64,000 bases of DNA. Origin: MPNP01 sp965116235. GTDB taxonomy: Bacteria > Pseudomonadota > Alphaproteobacteria > Rhodobacterales > Rhodobacteraceae. Below the pieces are notes generated by a model. It worked only from the letters and a program-made list of their open reading frames with translations. It did no database searches and was not told where the DNA came from. The position numbers were made by a program, and so were the translations under genes. The stretch is taken from the NCBI GenBank assembly GCA_965116235.1, contig OZ220496.1, positions 1,178,001-1,242,000 on the forward strand. Direction: 5' to 3'. The stretch's first letter is position 1, and each line of letters starts with the position of its first letter. This document shows positions 46,601 to 54,343 of this stretch, in pieces.

Positions 46601-46611
46601 TTGACTTGCAT
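43603..46611 (-). CDS. dotL: DotL/TrbC-type type IV coupling protein containing an intein
   Basis: 1002 codons: an ATPase of about 688 aa plus an intein of 314. Residues 31-60 form the membrane anchor (two hydrophobic segments). Walker A is split: LVLGTTGSGK (to Lys133), intein Ala134-Asn447, then TELLLGMVSQTL. Further extein motifs: GFLFVDGKGTTEFHG, MIVLDEAGYYMVRG (Walker B), GFMIVISGQDMAAMQ. Coupling proteins bring the DNA-relaxase complex to the secretion channel at the inner membrane. The family is recognised from type IVB (IncI TrbC, Dot/Icm DotL) proteins and the nearby dotDCB-icmT genes. It is 14 bp downstream of the 46626-47720 gene in the same operon. Confidence 0.85.
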   Translation of the reverse strand: MQVKSDPALRPIAEGETEQPGELFGRPETYCVILSVALLAIPVIPVAWLGVIPLALAYSVWFFRQKFRLPFRLPKEWKGTDYSNPLPGGHGDFRQGEGLLFLGNHFATNEEIWISNDDARRHALVLGTTGSGKALANDTLVLTEAGWMEIGELQPGANVWTPDGSLVSVLGVFSQGKRPVVRLHFADGRMAECSRDHLWRIRKTFGPATQSSDPCPDWETMTAANLGIQIEMTRSSPFGQKGIRFLIPLGQGAAGLRKKTTLIPELAIEWGRQGLINPVSDLDQQGSRSDRVAWLAEFLNARGMSHDSARREQGMEFRVFDNAEGYTLRSLVWSVGGVAMQVLRNDELFLHVQVPGLTLDNREKAILTDNFQPLELEIVEVEGFLSREEAREQTSAIHSDIAAGRISSAEGAATIADLRILEKEMTCIKIDSDDGLFVMESYLVTHNTELLLGMVSQTLMWQSGFLFVDGKGTTEFHGRTWSLAVKFGREDDYRILNFTDLGSGQDSSAGDPEVQSNTLNPFSHGTPDQLMNMIVSLMGNNPGGEMWKHRAMALVTSAIRALCEMRDAGDVLLDVQSIRDYLPLGIGVNKGYLHGKKINDVKNIPPAAWRDMRSRGGMIELYLRALNDEFSETSKLALKGFFDSLPGFSLTNALNGQPQVGKAAEQHGFLSMQLTKPLGSLADDYGHIFRTPFGEVDMEDVVLNRRILVVLLPALQKAPIEMQNCGRIIIAVLKMMMGKVAGSRIIGTKQRLVDVRPTTSPTPFMIVLDEAGYYMVRGIDTMMAQARSLGFMIVISGQDMAAMQAVSPQIAESASANARLTIAGAMEDAQKTWHFLQRKFATHRQQVVSGRTTKSGLLGSKWVDRPDASFVVEDRVKIGDLQSLREGEFYFLMESNLVKARAFYTGQYWVPKFRANKFLLVRGPFDMAPGLDQSKDQSYFEGIEAIASSLLKFSEMKERLAKYRSPNDRLAQTVRLAEDWNASSHTDEVNVLDGYFRSLPKK
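45271..46212 (-). other. Intein inserted in the Walker A motif of the coupling protein
   Basis: 314 residues between Lys133 and Thr448. N-terminal block A: ALANDTLVLTEAGWMEIGEL. Block B: MAECSRDHLWRI with the conserved His. C-terminal block F/G: GLFVMESYLVTHN ending in His-Asn, followed by Thr as the +1 residue. Residue 1 is Ala rather than Cys or Ser, a rarer class. The middle contains RVAWLAEFLNARG, which resembles a LAGLIDADG helix, so a reduced or dead homing endonuclease is possible. Splicing restores GTTGSGKT. Confidence 0.85.
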
Positions 46612-46625
46612 GCATTGCTGTCGGA

Positions 46626-47720
46626 TTAGCGGGGAGTCATGTTGGTGTAACCATTGTCGGTTATCGACGCCAAAATGCCTGCCAGGACAATCGAGTTGCG
46701 AGCTTCCTGTTCCAGCCGAAGGAAATTGATCCTTGTGTTTAGACTGTTCAGATCAATCAAGTCCTGGAGCAATGCCCGTTCATTTTTGGCATGCCGACCA
46801 TCGAGTGTCGAGAGAGAAGGGACGAAATACATCATGGATCGAATGTCCAGTGCCTGGACAAGGCTGATCTCATCAGGAACGTCTTTTTCATATTGGGATA
46901 GCTGGCTTAGGGTTTTGTAGGCATCGGATGGCTCTTGCGGCAGGTACATCCCGATAGTGTACTCGATGGCTCGAATGGCGGCCTGCTTGCGTGCATGAAT
47001 TGCATCTCTGACTACCGCCTCTGACAATCCTGCAGGCGTCTGCAGGTCCTCGCTCGTCAAGGGGATTGGAGGTATGGGATCGACCGTGTTTGCAGTCAGG
47101 CGAGTCAATGCCTCGGCAACAAAGGGTTCGCTTATGGGTATGGTTGCATGGTCAGTGAGCAAGCCCCAGTTTGTTGTCGGGTGTTCAATGTTGCCGATTG
47201 TTCCGACCTGTTCCTTTTCCTGCTGGAGCCACGCGGCCATCCGCACGCCATTCTGCCTGACAATCTCATGTCTGCCCTGCGACCAGCCATCGGCGGCTTT
47301 GGTTATGACCTGTACAACAGGAAGCTGAATCCTGTTTGAAGGAATTCTGGCCATATCAACCAGGTGACAAAAGTCCCGGTTTGGATCAAATCGTCCACTT
47401 TCGGCTTCGGCACGAAACTGCTCTCGCAATCGCATCGAATGATTTTGCTGTTCGCCGTCAACAATACGCTTGTGGGCTTCGACCTGCCGATCAAGGTATG
47501 AACTCTGTTGAGCTGAGTGAGCTCTGAGAGCTTCAATGATCAAGCGGGCCGTCTGGGTCGTTTCCCGGCTGACGTGCTTTCGGGTCGAGGCATGGTAGGA
47601 ACTGACCGTGCTGCATTGGCAGCCTGGACCAAATAGGGCCCAGCTCGGCTGAGCCGTTGCCAATGCAACGAACAGGGCAGAGATGGTCAGGAACTGCTGG
47701 AGCAAATTTTCTGGTTTCAT
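46626..47720 (-). CDS. Exported coiled-coil protein of the conjugation operon
   Basis: 364 aa. Signal peptide in residues 1-28 (LLQQFLTISALFVALATAQPSWA-type, ending in an Ala-rich cleavage site), then LFGPGCQCSTVSSYHAST. Long helical segments follow (TTQTARLIIEALRAHSAQQ), and a C-terminal helix LRLEQEARNSIVLAGILASI. Its position between another exported protein and the coupling protein suggests a periplasmic transfer component, VirB5-like in outline. No family was recognised with confidence. It overlaps the upstream gene by 4 bp (ATGA). Confidence 0.65.
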   Translation of the reverse strand: MKPENLLQQFLTISALFVALATAQPSWALFGPGCQCSTVSSYHASTRKHVSRETTQTARLIIEALRAHSAQQSSYLDRQVEAHKRIVDGEQQNHSMRLREQFRAEAESGRFDPNRDFCHLVDMARIPSNRIQLPVVQVITKAADGWSQGRHEIVRQNGVRMAAWLQQEKEQVGTIGNIEHPTTNWGLLTDHATIPISEPFVAEALTRLTANTVDPIPPIPLTSEDLQTPAGLSEAVVRDAIHARKQAAIRAIEYTIGMYLPQEPSDAYKTLSQLSQYEKDVPDEISLVQALDIRSMMYFVPSLSTLDGRHAKNERALLQDLIDLNSLNTRINFLRLEQEARNSIVLAGILASITDNGYTNMTPR

Positions 47721-48358
47721 TGGGTATCTCCTTCGCCATACATCAGAGTCCAGATATCTTCGATGGACTCGGCGCTTTCGGGCAGCTGCCCGTGATATTC
47801 GTCTATCGGATTATCGGCTCCGGATTTTTGGACGTTTTCGGTTGCTGGTTTTCTTTGTGAGCTGGGCTCAACGGAGTTTGGCCGACCGACTTCGGGTTGT
47901 GTCGGATTTGCCCTCGCTGGCATTCCAGCCCTGAGAGTTTCGGACAAGTTCAGGTAGGAGGGTAGTCTGAATGCCATGCTACTCAGCGGTCGTGTAGCTT
48001 TCCGCCACTCTCTTTCCGCATAGGAGCAGAACGGGGCGGCCACACCGCCGTTTGAATTGATTATCCTGTCCAAGGTCCCGTCAAACAGCCCACCTAGTGA
48101 GCCTGTTGAGGCAAAATTGGCAATGGGCAAGTTCATCAGGCCTTCAAGACAACCCAGCTCTCCTATTGGTACGGGTGGATTGATGGATGCCTCGGCTCGC
48201 TGCACCGAGGATTCGATTTGCTTTCTGACGTTGCTGGCGACAAAGTTTCGAGATTCTGTGCTGCAAAGTTCGCTGGTCATGTCGTACGTCCAGTCGCCAC
48301 TGGCCGTGTTGCTCAGTCCAAGAAGCAGAGGGGTTGCGAGTAGGAGAGTTCTTACCAT
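47717..48358 (-). CDS. Exported protein of the conjugation operon
   Basis: 213 aa from the ATG at 48358, chosen because GAGG is correctly spaced before it and a signal peptide starts there (MVRTLLLATPLLLGLSNTAS). The mature part contains ELCSTESRNFVASNVRKQIE and GELGCLEGLMNLPIANFAST, with several Cys. The C-terminal 70 residues are Pro/Ser-rich. First gene of the minus-strand operon. Function unknown; likely periplasmic transfer component. Confidence 0.65.
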   Translation of the reverse strand: MVRTLLLATPLLLGLSNTASGDWTYDMTSELCSTESRNFVASNVRKQIESSVQRAEASINPPVPIGELGCLEGLMNLPIANFASTGSLGGLFDGTLDRIINSNGGVAAPFCSYAEREWRKATRPLSSMAFRLPSYLNLSETLRAGMPARANPTQPEVGRPNSVEPSSQRKPATENVQKSGADNPIDEYHGQLPESAESIEDIWTLMYGEGDTQ

Positions 48359-48788
48359 AAAAACCTCATTGTTGTCGTTCATACACACAACAATGCCGGT
48401 TTCGGTGAAACTTGAGGCGAGGAAAAACCTTACGGTATGATTTCATGTCGAAAACTTGACGGTCATCTCAAGGTGGACTCCTGTCTTTCCGGTTTCCAAT
48501 GAGTGGGGAGCACGGTGATTTTCGTTCGCAGGCAATTGATCTGCTTGATTGATGGTTCGAAACGGCAGAGACCACGCTTGGGAAGCAAGCTGGTAATGAT
48601 CGATTGGAGACCTGAGCACTTCGTGGATTGCCGCTCAATGGTGTCGGGGTTGGCGAATATGGCAATGCAATGCTTTGCCATTCTTGTCTCATTGCTGGAA
48701 TGTGAGCGCCAATCACGGTCAGCACGAATGGCACATTTAGGTCGGGGTCAGTATCGGAAGTAACGAATGGCGGCAAAGTTCCAATGCG
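48359..48788. other. Divergent intergenic region
   Basis: About 430 bp between the conjugation operon and the AAA ATPase gene. No coding content recognised. Promoters for both directions should be here. Confidence 0.4.
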
Positions 48789-50297
48789 GTGAAAAAGGAG
48801 CAAGTCAGAGCATTCTCTGAACCCGCCAAGCCTCATTCGCTATGGCATACGTTCATGGTTCAGCCGGTGTCAACTGACTACGGGTTCCCTATTGACATGG
48901 AAAGTTTTACCCATTATCGCTTGCCAAGATGGTCAAAGACGCCGATCACAATTCATTATACACCTGAAGCGGAGAAATTCCCCGTGGTACCATCTTCTGA
49001 CAGCCGAACACACAGGAATCCCTTTGTACCTGGCGTGGCTAAGATGCCACCCTATTTCGGTCGTCGTCCAGCCGTGGATCGCGTTCTGGCCGAAGTTGGC
49101 GACAATCTGCGTGAGCCGGTAGGCTCCTCATCGGCCACGGGTTCGGATTATGTGTATTTCTATGGTCCGCGCGGCATGGGCAAGACCGTGCAGCTGAACG
49201 CTTTTCAGAAGCAGATACGTCAACGTGACAATCCGGACGTTCTGCTCGAGTTGTCGGCGAGCATGGTACGCACGGAAGAGGCCATGCGTCGGCATCTGTC
49301 TGCCCCGCACATCGAAATGACGGGCATGAAAGACTCGTCAACGCCCCTGTCCACACCCACACCTATCGATAAGGTACGGGATCAGACTCAACGCTGGATC
49401 CAGCGCTTTCGCTCCTCGGATTCATATCTAGTGCGTCAGGTACGCCGACTACGTCCTCAGGATGCCCGCGTGTTCGCAGGTCTGGGTTATGTAAACATGG
49501 CGCTACCGAACGAGCCCGACATCAGTGCCGGCCAGTCACTACGTCGCATTGGCGGATCGACTCTGATTACGCTGGACGAGGCGCATACGGTCGAGCCGGC
49601 TGCCTTGGGCATTCTTCTTGAGGCTGTACAGGAAGTCGGCAAATACATGCCTGTGGCACTGGTGCTGGCTGGCACGCCAGATTTACCCGACGTGTTGGGG
49701 ATGGCTGGTGCAAGCTTTTGGATACGGGGTCAGCGACTGCCGATCGGACTTCTGGCACCATCGGCGGCACGCGATGTCATCGAATATCCGCTGCTGGACG
49801 CGGAGTTAACATGCAACCCACAGGCCGTGGCGGAACTGGCGGCGGCTGCCGATCACTATCCCTGGTTTCTGCAGCTCTACGGACGAGAAGCGTTTGATGT
49901 GATGCAGCAGACCGGCACGCGTCATTTTGATGTGACTGAATGCCGGGTTGCCATTGATCGGGCCCAAGGACCCCGTATCCAATACTACGACCATCTGCGA
50001 ACTGATTTCAGCACAATCGAGAAGCGGCAACTCGCGCGGCATGTAGCCGTGCAATTAAGGGCGAACGATTATGTTATGACGACGACTGAACTGGAAGACA
50101 TGCTTCATGTCGTGGACCCGTCTCAATCTTCGACCTCTCAGGCTAGCTTGCGCCACACGGGCTACATCGTTGAGGGGTCAAAGCCAGGCACTTGGGAGCC
50201 GGGCCTCCCCTCCTTTATGGACTACATGATCGCCGTGACAGAATCAAATGGTCCGGGCACTACACCAACGGCGGTACCCCCGAAGTCGCGACCTTGA
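48789..50297 (+). CDS. AAA ATPase (ORC/Cdc6-like fold), unknown role
   Basis: 502 aa. Residues from about 95: MPPYFGRRPAVDRVLAEVGD, then Walker A YFYGPRGMGKTVQLNAF, Walker B STLITLDEAHTVEPAAL and sensor-1-like VALVLAGTPDLPDVL. The C-terminal 150 residues look like a winged-helix domain (DFSTIEKRQLARHVAVQL, SQASLRHTGYIVEGSK). No nuclease or sensor domain is visible. Such ATPases occur on mobile elements and in defence loci. It is next to the conjugation genes but transcribed away from them. An alternative start is at 48858. Confidence 0.75.
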   Translation: MKKEQVRAFSEPAKPHSLWHTFMVQPVSTDYGFPIDMESFTHYRLPRWSKTPITIHYTPEAEKFPVVPSSDSRTHRNPFVPGVAKMPPYFGRRPAVDRVLAEVGDNLREPVGSSSATGSDYVYFYGPRGMGKTVQLNAFQKQIRQRDNPDVLLELSASMVRTEEAMRRHLSAPHIEMTGMKDSSTPLSTPTPIDKVRDQTQRWIQRFRSSDSYLVRQVRRLRPQDARVFAGLGYVNMALPNEPDISAGQSLRRIGGSTLITLDEAHTVEPAALGILLEAVQEVGKYMPVALVLAGTPDLPDVLGMAGASFWIRGQRLPIGLLAPSAARDVIEYPLLDAELTCNPQAVAELAAAADHYPWFLQLYGREAFDVMQQTGTRHFDVTECRVAIDRAQGPRIQYYDHLRTDFSTIEKRQLARHVAVQLRANDYVMTTTELEDMLHVVDPSQSSTSQASLRHTGYIVEGSKPGTWEPGLPSFMDYMIAVTESNGPGTTPTAVPPKSRP

Positions 50298-50576
50298 AAA
50301 TCGGACGTGACAAAAGGCTCACCGGAACCCTTGACTTGACCAACCATCGGTCTGGAATAGAGAGTCGGTGAATGGATCTTCTAATGGTTGTCGCCGGGAC
50401 CGTCAGGGATCGAGAGGCCGTTCGCTCGAGTTTCTCTCCAATTCCCCGTATAGTTCCGTCGGACCCACCAAGCATAATCGGGTAAGTCGAAGCTACTGAA
50501 AATGGCGACGAATAGGCCTCTTTTTGCAGGAGGTAGAACGGAGAAGGGCGTAGGCAATTGTGCCATTATTTTGACG

Positions 50577-50887
50577 TCATCGCAAGGCTTCACAAGCAAC
50601 ACCATCATTATCGCCATCTAACCGATGAGGATCGCCGGGACCGGCCTCCTCGTAGAAACGCTGAGCTTCACGCCAATTGTTGAAATCCGCACAATCCTTA
50701 TCAACGAACTTGTTCTTGGAACCTGTTTTGGGTCGAGTCGTGGATTGGCTACGATGACAGTGATATGGTTGGCTCCCAGCATGACAACCTTGTGCGTTTA
50801 GGCCGCCTGAGTGAGCGAGTGATGGGGGGGGGTAATGGTTATTGAAATCAGTGCGACGGCGGCGCTCAAAGTTACATATCGTTTCAT
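50577..50887 (-). CDS. Secreted Excalibur-domain protein, frame interrupted by a poly-C tract (off)
   Basis: The start at 50887 gives a signal peptide, MKRYVTLSAAVALISITIT, followed by nine C. In this sequence the frame then stops 10 codons later. With ten C it reads PPPSLAHSGGLNAQGCHAGS and joins the C-terminal Excalibur domain, KDCADFNNWREAQRFYEEAG then RLDGDNDGVACEALR, about 103 aa. Excalibur domains bind calcium through DxDxDGxxCE and occur on extracellular proteins. Isolated gene. If the tract varies, this is a phase-variable secreted protein. Confidence 0.82.
50824..50832 (-). repeat. G9 (coding C9) tract in the Excalibur gene (out of frame)
   Basis: Located right after the signal-peptide hydrophobic core. 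Ten or seven bases would open the gene. Confidence 0.88.
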
Positions 50888-51088
50888 GTGGAATCCTCGG
50901 GTGTAAATCAAAATTGTTCAATCAATCAGGACGTATCAATTTCAGCGATCATTTCAACAAGCGTTGCCAGACAACCGTGAGAAAATTGCCCAATGCAGGT
51001 TTGATCATTGCTTGCCACCAATAGCGTTGGAGTGTGCGGTGACATCATGATAGTATCGACGTTAACCAGCCTAAATGCGGCTAAAAAT

Positions 51089-51361
51089 GGGGCTTATATT
51101 GTTAACTTGAAATCAAGAATGCCAGGCCGATACGGCGGACTGGTGCCAGGATCGTGTCCGATACTTCTCGGTGCGAGCGCAAACCACGCGGAACCATTCG
51201 CGCGTGTCGTTGCGCAAGCGGGCTTTTGCCCTTGACCGGCAGGTCTCGCGTCTCGAGGGCTGGTTCCGCATGAAGTGGACCTGCGACATCACGGTGAATT
51301 CGTTCACATCAAGCCTCCGAACCATTCCGAATCTGACTTTCAAGTTAACGATATAAGCTCC
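51089..51361. mobile_element. 273 bp MITE-like element
   Basis: Terminal inverted repeats GGGGCTTATATTGTTAACTT on the left and the complement of GGAGCTTATATCGTTAACTT on the right. CTAAAAAT is directly repeated at 51081-51088 and 51362-51369, an 8 bp target duplication. It encodes no transposase. One end of the same element type lies at 32163-32200. The 8 bp duplication would fit the IS1595 group, but the family is not established. Confidence 0.8.
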
Positions 51362-51584
51362 CTAAAAATTGATGAGAAACGAATGTGTCCAAGACTACGA
51401 AAGCCCCTTCATGCGAGGTTGAAATGTTAGGGAGAATCAACGGGAGAAGGGGTGCAAGCAGTCGTACAAGTGACATGCCCACGTATTGAGCAACAACAAT
51501 GGATAAGAGATGTCAATGTCCCCTTTTTAACCTGGAATGCAGTTGCGACAGCCTACTGATCGTGTTTCCGATTGGTTCGAGCGC

Positions 51585-52559
51585 TCAAATTTCTTCCAGA
51601 CAGTTAACGTTACAGAATTCAGCTTGCCTCCGGCGCATATCGTGGGCTTCATCGACGGATGTTGCCTTGAAACTGTAGGTCTGCCCCGGGCGCGATTGCG
51701 CCAATTTCCAAAACGCCGCAGTTGGAACGGTGTACGGGTTGATAAAGCCGCCTGCACTTGGACCGTCGTTGGCTAGGATGATAGGTGTCTGGCCCGCCAG
51801 GTTAATCGCCCCAAGTGGATAGCCGTGATCGAGAATATTGGAGGGCGCGTCGCCGTGTTCTGGGAGCTTGTTTGTCGCTTTTGGAGCGAACGTCAGCTCT
51901 GGACCTTCAAGTCGAATTCCTGTCCGATTGCTCTTGGGAGAAACTGACCATTCGGAAGAGAAGAAAATCTGGTGACCCTTCTCATCTATCCAGTCATCGT
52001 TTGGACCCAAGACCACTTCGATGTCCCAAACATCATGGTTCGCAATTGGCGCACGCGCTTGCGAAGCTATGCGGCATTGCGGCGGCATCGAAGTGTTGCC
52101 GATGGTCAGATGTTCGCCGGCCTTCAGTGCACCACCCGAAACTCCACCAAGTCCGGCCATGTGAAATGTCGACTTTGAACCCTGAATTTCAGGCGTGATA
52201 AAGCCTCCTGAAACCGCAATGTACGCACGGGAGCCTGTCATTGCTCCCGACATTTTCAGCGTTTGCCCAGACGAGACATATACTGTTTCATACATCGCTA
52301 CGTCCGTGTCATCCAAGGTCGCTGCCATGTCCGCTCCGGTGAGAGCGATCGCGCAGTCTTGATGAAACACCAGCGTTGGTCCTAGAAACTGACATTCCAG
52401 GCCCGCCGCGCTCGCTTCATTTCCCACCAGCAGGTTTGCTTGCCGAAACGACCATGCGTCCATTGGTCCAGAGGGCGGAAAGCCTTGCTCCAAGTACCCA
52501 ATTCGGCCGGGGTAATCCTGAACGGTTGTCTCTAACCCGGGTTGCTTGACTTCTATCAC
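51585..52559 (-). CDS. pxpC: 5-oxoprolinase subunit C (biotin-dependent carboxyltransferase fold)
   Basis: 324 aa. The N-terminus has LETTVQDYPGRIGYLEQGFPPSGPMD and GASAAGLE-like NEASAAGLECQFLGPTL, the KipA/PxpC pattern; EHGDAPSNILDHGYPLGAIN and QTPIILANDGPSAGGFINPY mark the C-terminal half. With PxpA and PxpB it forms the ATP-dependent enzyme that opens 5-oxoproline to glutamate. Its start overlaps the pxpB stop (ATGA). Last gene of pxpA-pxpB-pxpC. Confidence 0.92.
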   Translation of the reverse strand: MIEVKQPGLETTVQDYPGRIGYLEQGFPPSGPMDAWSFRQANLLVGNEASAAGLECQFLGPTLVFHQDCAIALTGADMAATLDDTDVAMYETVYVSSGQTLKMSGAMTGSRAYIAVSGGFITPEIQGSKSTFHMAGLGGVSGGALKAGEHLTIGNTSMPPQCRIASQARAPIANHDVWDIEVVLGPNDDWIDEKGHQIFFSSEWSVSPKSNRTGIRLEGPELTFAPKATNKLPEHGDAPSNILDHGYPLGAINLAGQTPIILANDGPSAGGFINPYTVPTAAFWKLAQSRPGQTYSFKATSVDEAHDMRRRQAEFCNVNCLEEI

Positions 52560-53437
52560 TTCAAGTCCTCTCTCGCTTCAGCATCAATGGTTTGCAACCA
52601 GGTCTTGTACGAGCCTATCGAAAACCGCTGATAGTCCACGTATGGATGAATGTAGCGTCCTTCGGAAACCTTGGCGGCAATGTAGTCGTATTCATCGCGC
52701 TCAATCGGCACGAACTTTATGCGATCACCGGCCTTGATGAGCGCAAGACGGTCCTTGAATGCCGGCAAGGTCTGATCCTTGTCCCAGGTCGGCATCGGCG
52801 TTCGGGCAAAAATCTGATATCCGCCCGGTGTTTTGTCTGGATAGATACACGTCACGGAACCCCCAAGACCGATGGTGCCCTTTGGCGTCCACATGCGAGG
52901 AGGATTGTATTTTGGTGCCGCAAGCCGCGACCGGGGATCCAATGGCATGAGGGAGCACAGGCCGGGCCAGAATCCCAAGGCGGCAACCCAGTACTCGCTC
53001 GAGGAGTGAACGCGCTGCAGATGGTCCCGGTCGTCCAATTTGTTCAGTTGAACGATATAGTCGGGATCGGCGACGTCCTTGGTCGCTATATTCTCCCGAT
53101 AGTCGTCAACACACTCGGCAGTCCAGGGATCAAAGTACAATGCGGGAACATAATATATGCGGCTGCTGAGTTCCGCGTCGCCCATTTCCCTCATCGCCTC
53201 GCGAACATTCCTGAGTTCTCGAACCATGTCGTGATAGGAGATCAGATCCGGGTCGTAAACGATCTGCAAGGAAGCCAGTTCCGTTACGAGTTCGACAAAC
53301 CCGCCAATTTGGGCATCCTTTATGGCTGCGGCATAGGAGTGGGCGAGGAAATTGAGCTCGAAGCTCATCTCGTTTCCCAGTTCCACTTCCATCATTGTGT
53401 CGCCGGCAGGGCGAAAGATTGGCCGATCATGTATCAC
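52556..53437 (-). CDS. pxpB: 5-oxoprolinase subunit B
   Basis: 293 aa, KipI/PxpB family. The C-terminal half shows YWVAALGFWPGLCSLMPLDP, LAAPKYNPPRMWTPKGTIGL, GGSVTCIYPDKTPGGYQIFA and RTPMPTWDK, the conserved core. The N-terminal 90 residues are longer than the B. subtilis KipI pattern and may be an extra domain. Cytoplasmic; pairs with PxpC. Overlaps pxpA by 4 bp. Confidence 0.92.
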   Translation of the reverse strand: MIHDRPIFRPAGDTMMEVELGNEMSFELNFLAHSYAAAIKDAQIGGFVELVTELASLQIVYDPDLISYHDMVRELRNVREAMREMGDAELSSRIYYVPALYFDPWTAECVDDYRENIATKDVADPDYIVQLNKLDDRDHLQRVHSSSEYWVAALGFWPGLCSLMPLDPRSRLAAPKYNPPRMWTPKGTIGLGGSVTCIYPDKTPGGYQIFARTPMPTWDKDQTLPAFKDRLALIKAGDRIKFVPIERDEYDYIAAKVSEGRYIHPYVDYQRFSIGSYKTWLQTIDAEAREDLK

Positions 53438-54186
53438 TGAATCATTTCCTGGACGAGGGACGTGGAAAGCCGACTTGCCAGCGCTTTATGAACGGCCCGG
53501 GCGACGCCAAGGGCTCCCGGAGTGTCGCTGTGGACGCAAATCGTTTCCGCGACGACATCCACTTCGTTCCCGCTGACCGATGTGGTTTTCCCAGTCGCAA
53601 TTGCCTTTTTGACCTTTCTGACCACTTCAACTTCATCAACTGAGTGATGGCTCATGGATATGATCTGACGGCCTTCATCATCGTAGTCGAGGTCGGCATA
53701 GAATTCGCAAACGAATGGAACGCCCCGTTCGGTAAAGACACGTGACATTTCGCAATTCGAGTAACCGATCACGGGCAACTCCATGGATTCAGCGACGTCG
53801 GCAATCGCCGCGGCAACATGAGATTCGTTCTGGGCCATGCCAAAGAGAGCGCCATGGGGCTTGATGTGGGTCATTTTGAGTCCCTCGGCCGCAAGAAAAG
53901 CGTTCAGCGCTCCGCATTGGTAGTGGACCATCGCAACAACATCCTCGCGGGTCATCTTCATGGCCCGCCTACCGAAGCCTTCACGGTCGGGCAGTCCGGG
54001 ATGGGCACCGATGCAAATGCCGGCGTCCGCCGCATGCCTGACTGTGTTCCACATGGTCTTGGGGTCGGATGCGTGGAAGCCGCAGGCAATATTTGCGTGA
54101 GTTACAAAGGGCATGCACGCGGCATCATCACCAAAGCTGTAAAGTCCGAAGCTTTCTCCCATGTCACAATTGATTGTCAGTGGCAT
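53434..54186 (-). CDS. pxpA: 5-oxoprolinase subunit A (LamB/YcsF family)
   Basis: 250 aa from the ATG at 54186 (MPLTINCDMGESFGLYSFGD). The LamB/YcsF signatures are clear: MPFVTHANIACGFHASDPKTM, GAHPGLPDREGFGRR, HIKPHGALFGMAQNE, CVHSDTPGALGVARAVH. An in-frame extension to 54267 exists, but the short start matches the family. First gene of the pxpABC operon, divergent from the GntR gene, with a TGATATATCA-like site between them. Confidence 0.93.
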   Translation of the reverse strand: MPLTINCDMGESFGLYSFGDDAACMPFVTHANIACGFHASDPKTMWNTVRHAADAGICIGAHPGLPDREGFGRRAMKMTREDVVAMVHYQCGALNAFLAAEGLKMTHIKPHGALFGMAQNESHVAAAIADVAESMELPVIGYSNCEMSRVFTERGVPFVCEFYADLDYDDEGRQIISMSHHSVDEVEVVRKVKKAIATGKTTSVSGNEVDVVAETICVHSDTPGALGVARAVHKALASRLSTSLVQEMIQ

Positions 54187-54256
54187 CGGCGTTCTCCCTC
54201 CTATTGCATATCCCATGCAGATGTTGATTTGGGCTCGCTCTCTATGTTGAAAAATA

Positions 54257-54266
54257 TAATATATCA
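54257..54266. promoter_or_regulatory. Candidate GntR operator upstream of pxpA
   Basis: TAATATATCA, one mismatch from the palindrome TGATATATCA found exactly at 62531 and with one mismatch at 60778. It lies in the 157 bp pxpA-gntR divergent region. Confidence 0.55.
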
Positions 54267-54343
54267 TGTACGATTGAAAAATAAACGGTTCATCTCATTA
54301 ACTAACTGCGACATTGTCGCGGGTTGCGGAGAAGAATATCCCG

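Noticed and set aside
50381..50617. 78-codon minus-strand ORF beyond the Excalibur gene
   Set aside because: No recognisable domain, overlaps the Excalibur 3' end in another frame, no clear start signal.
52592..53440. 282-codon plus-strand ORF opposite pxpB
   Set aside because: Antisense to a well-supported enzyme gene; composition is unlike a protein.
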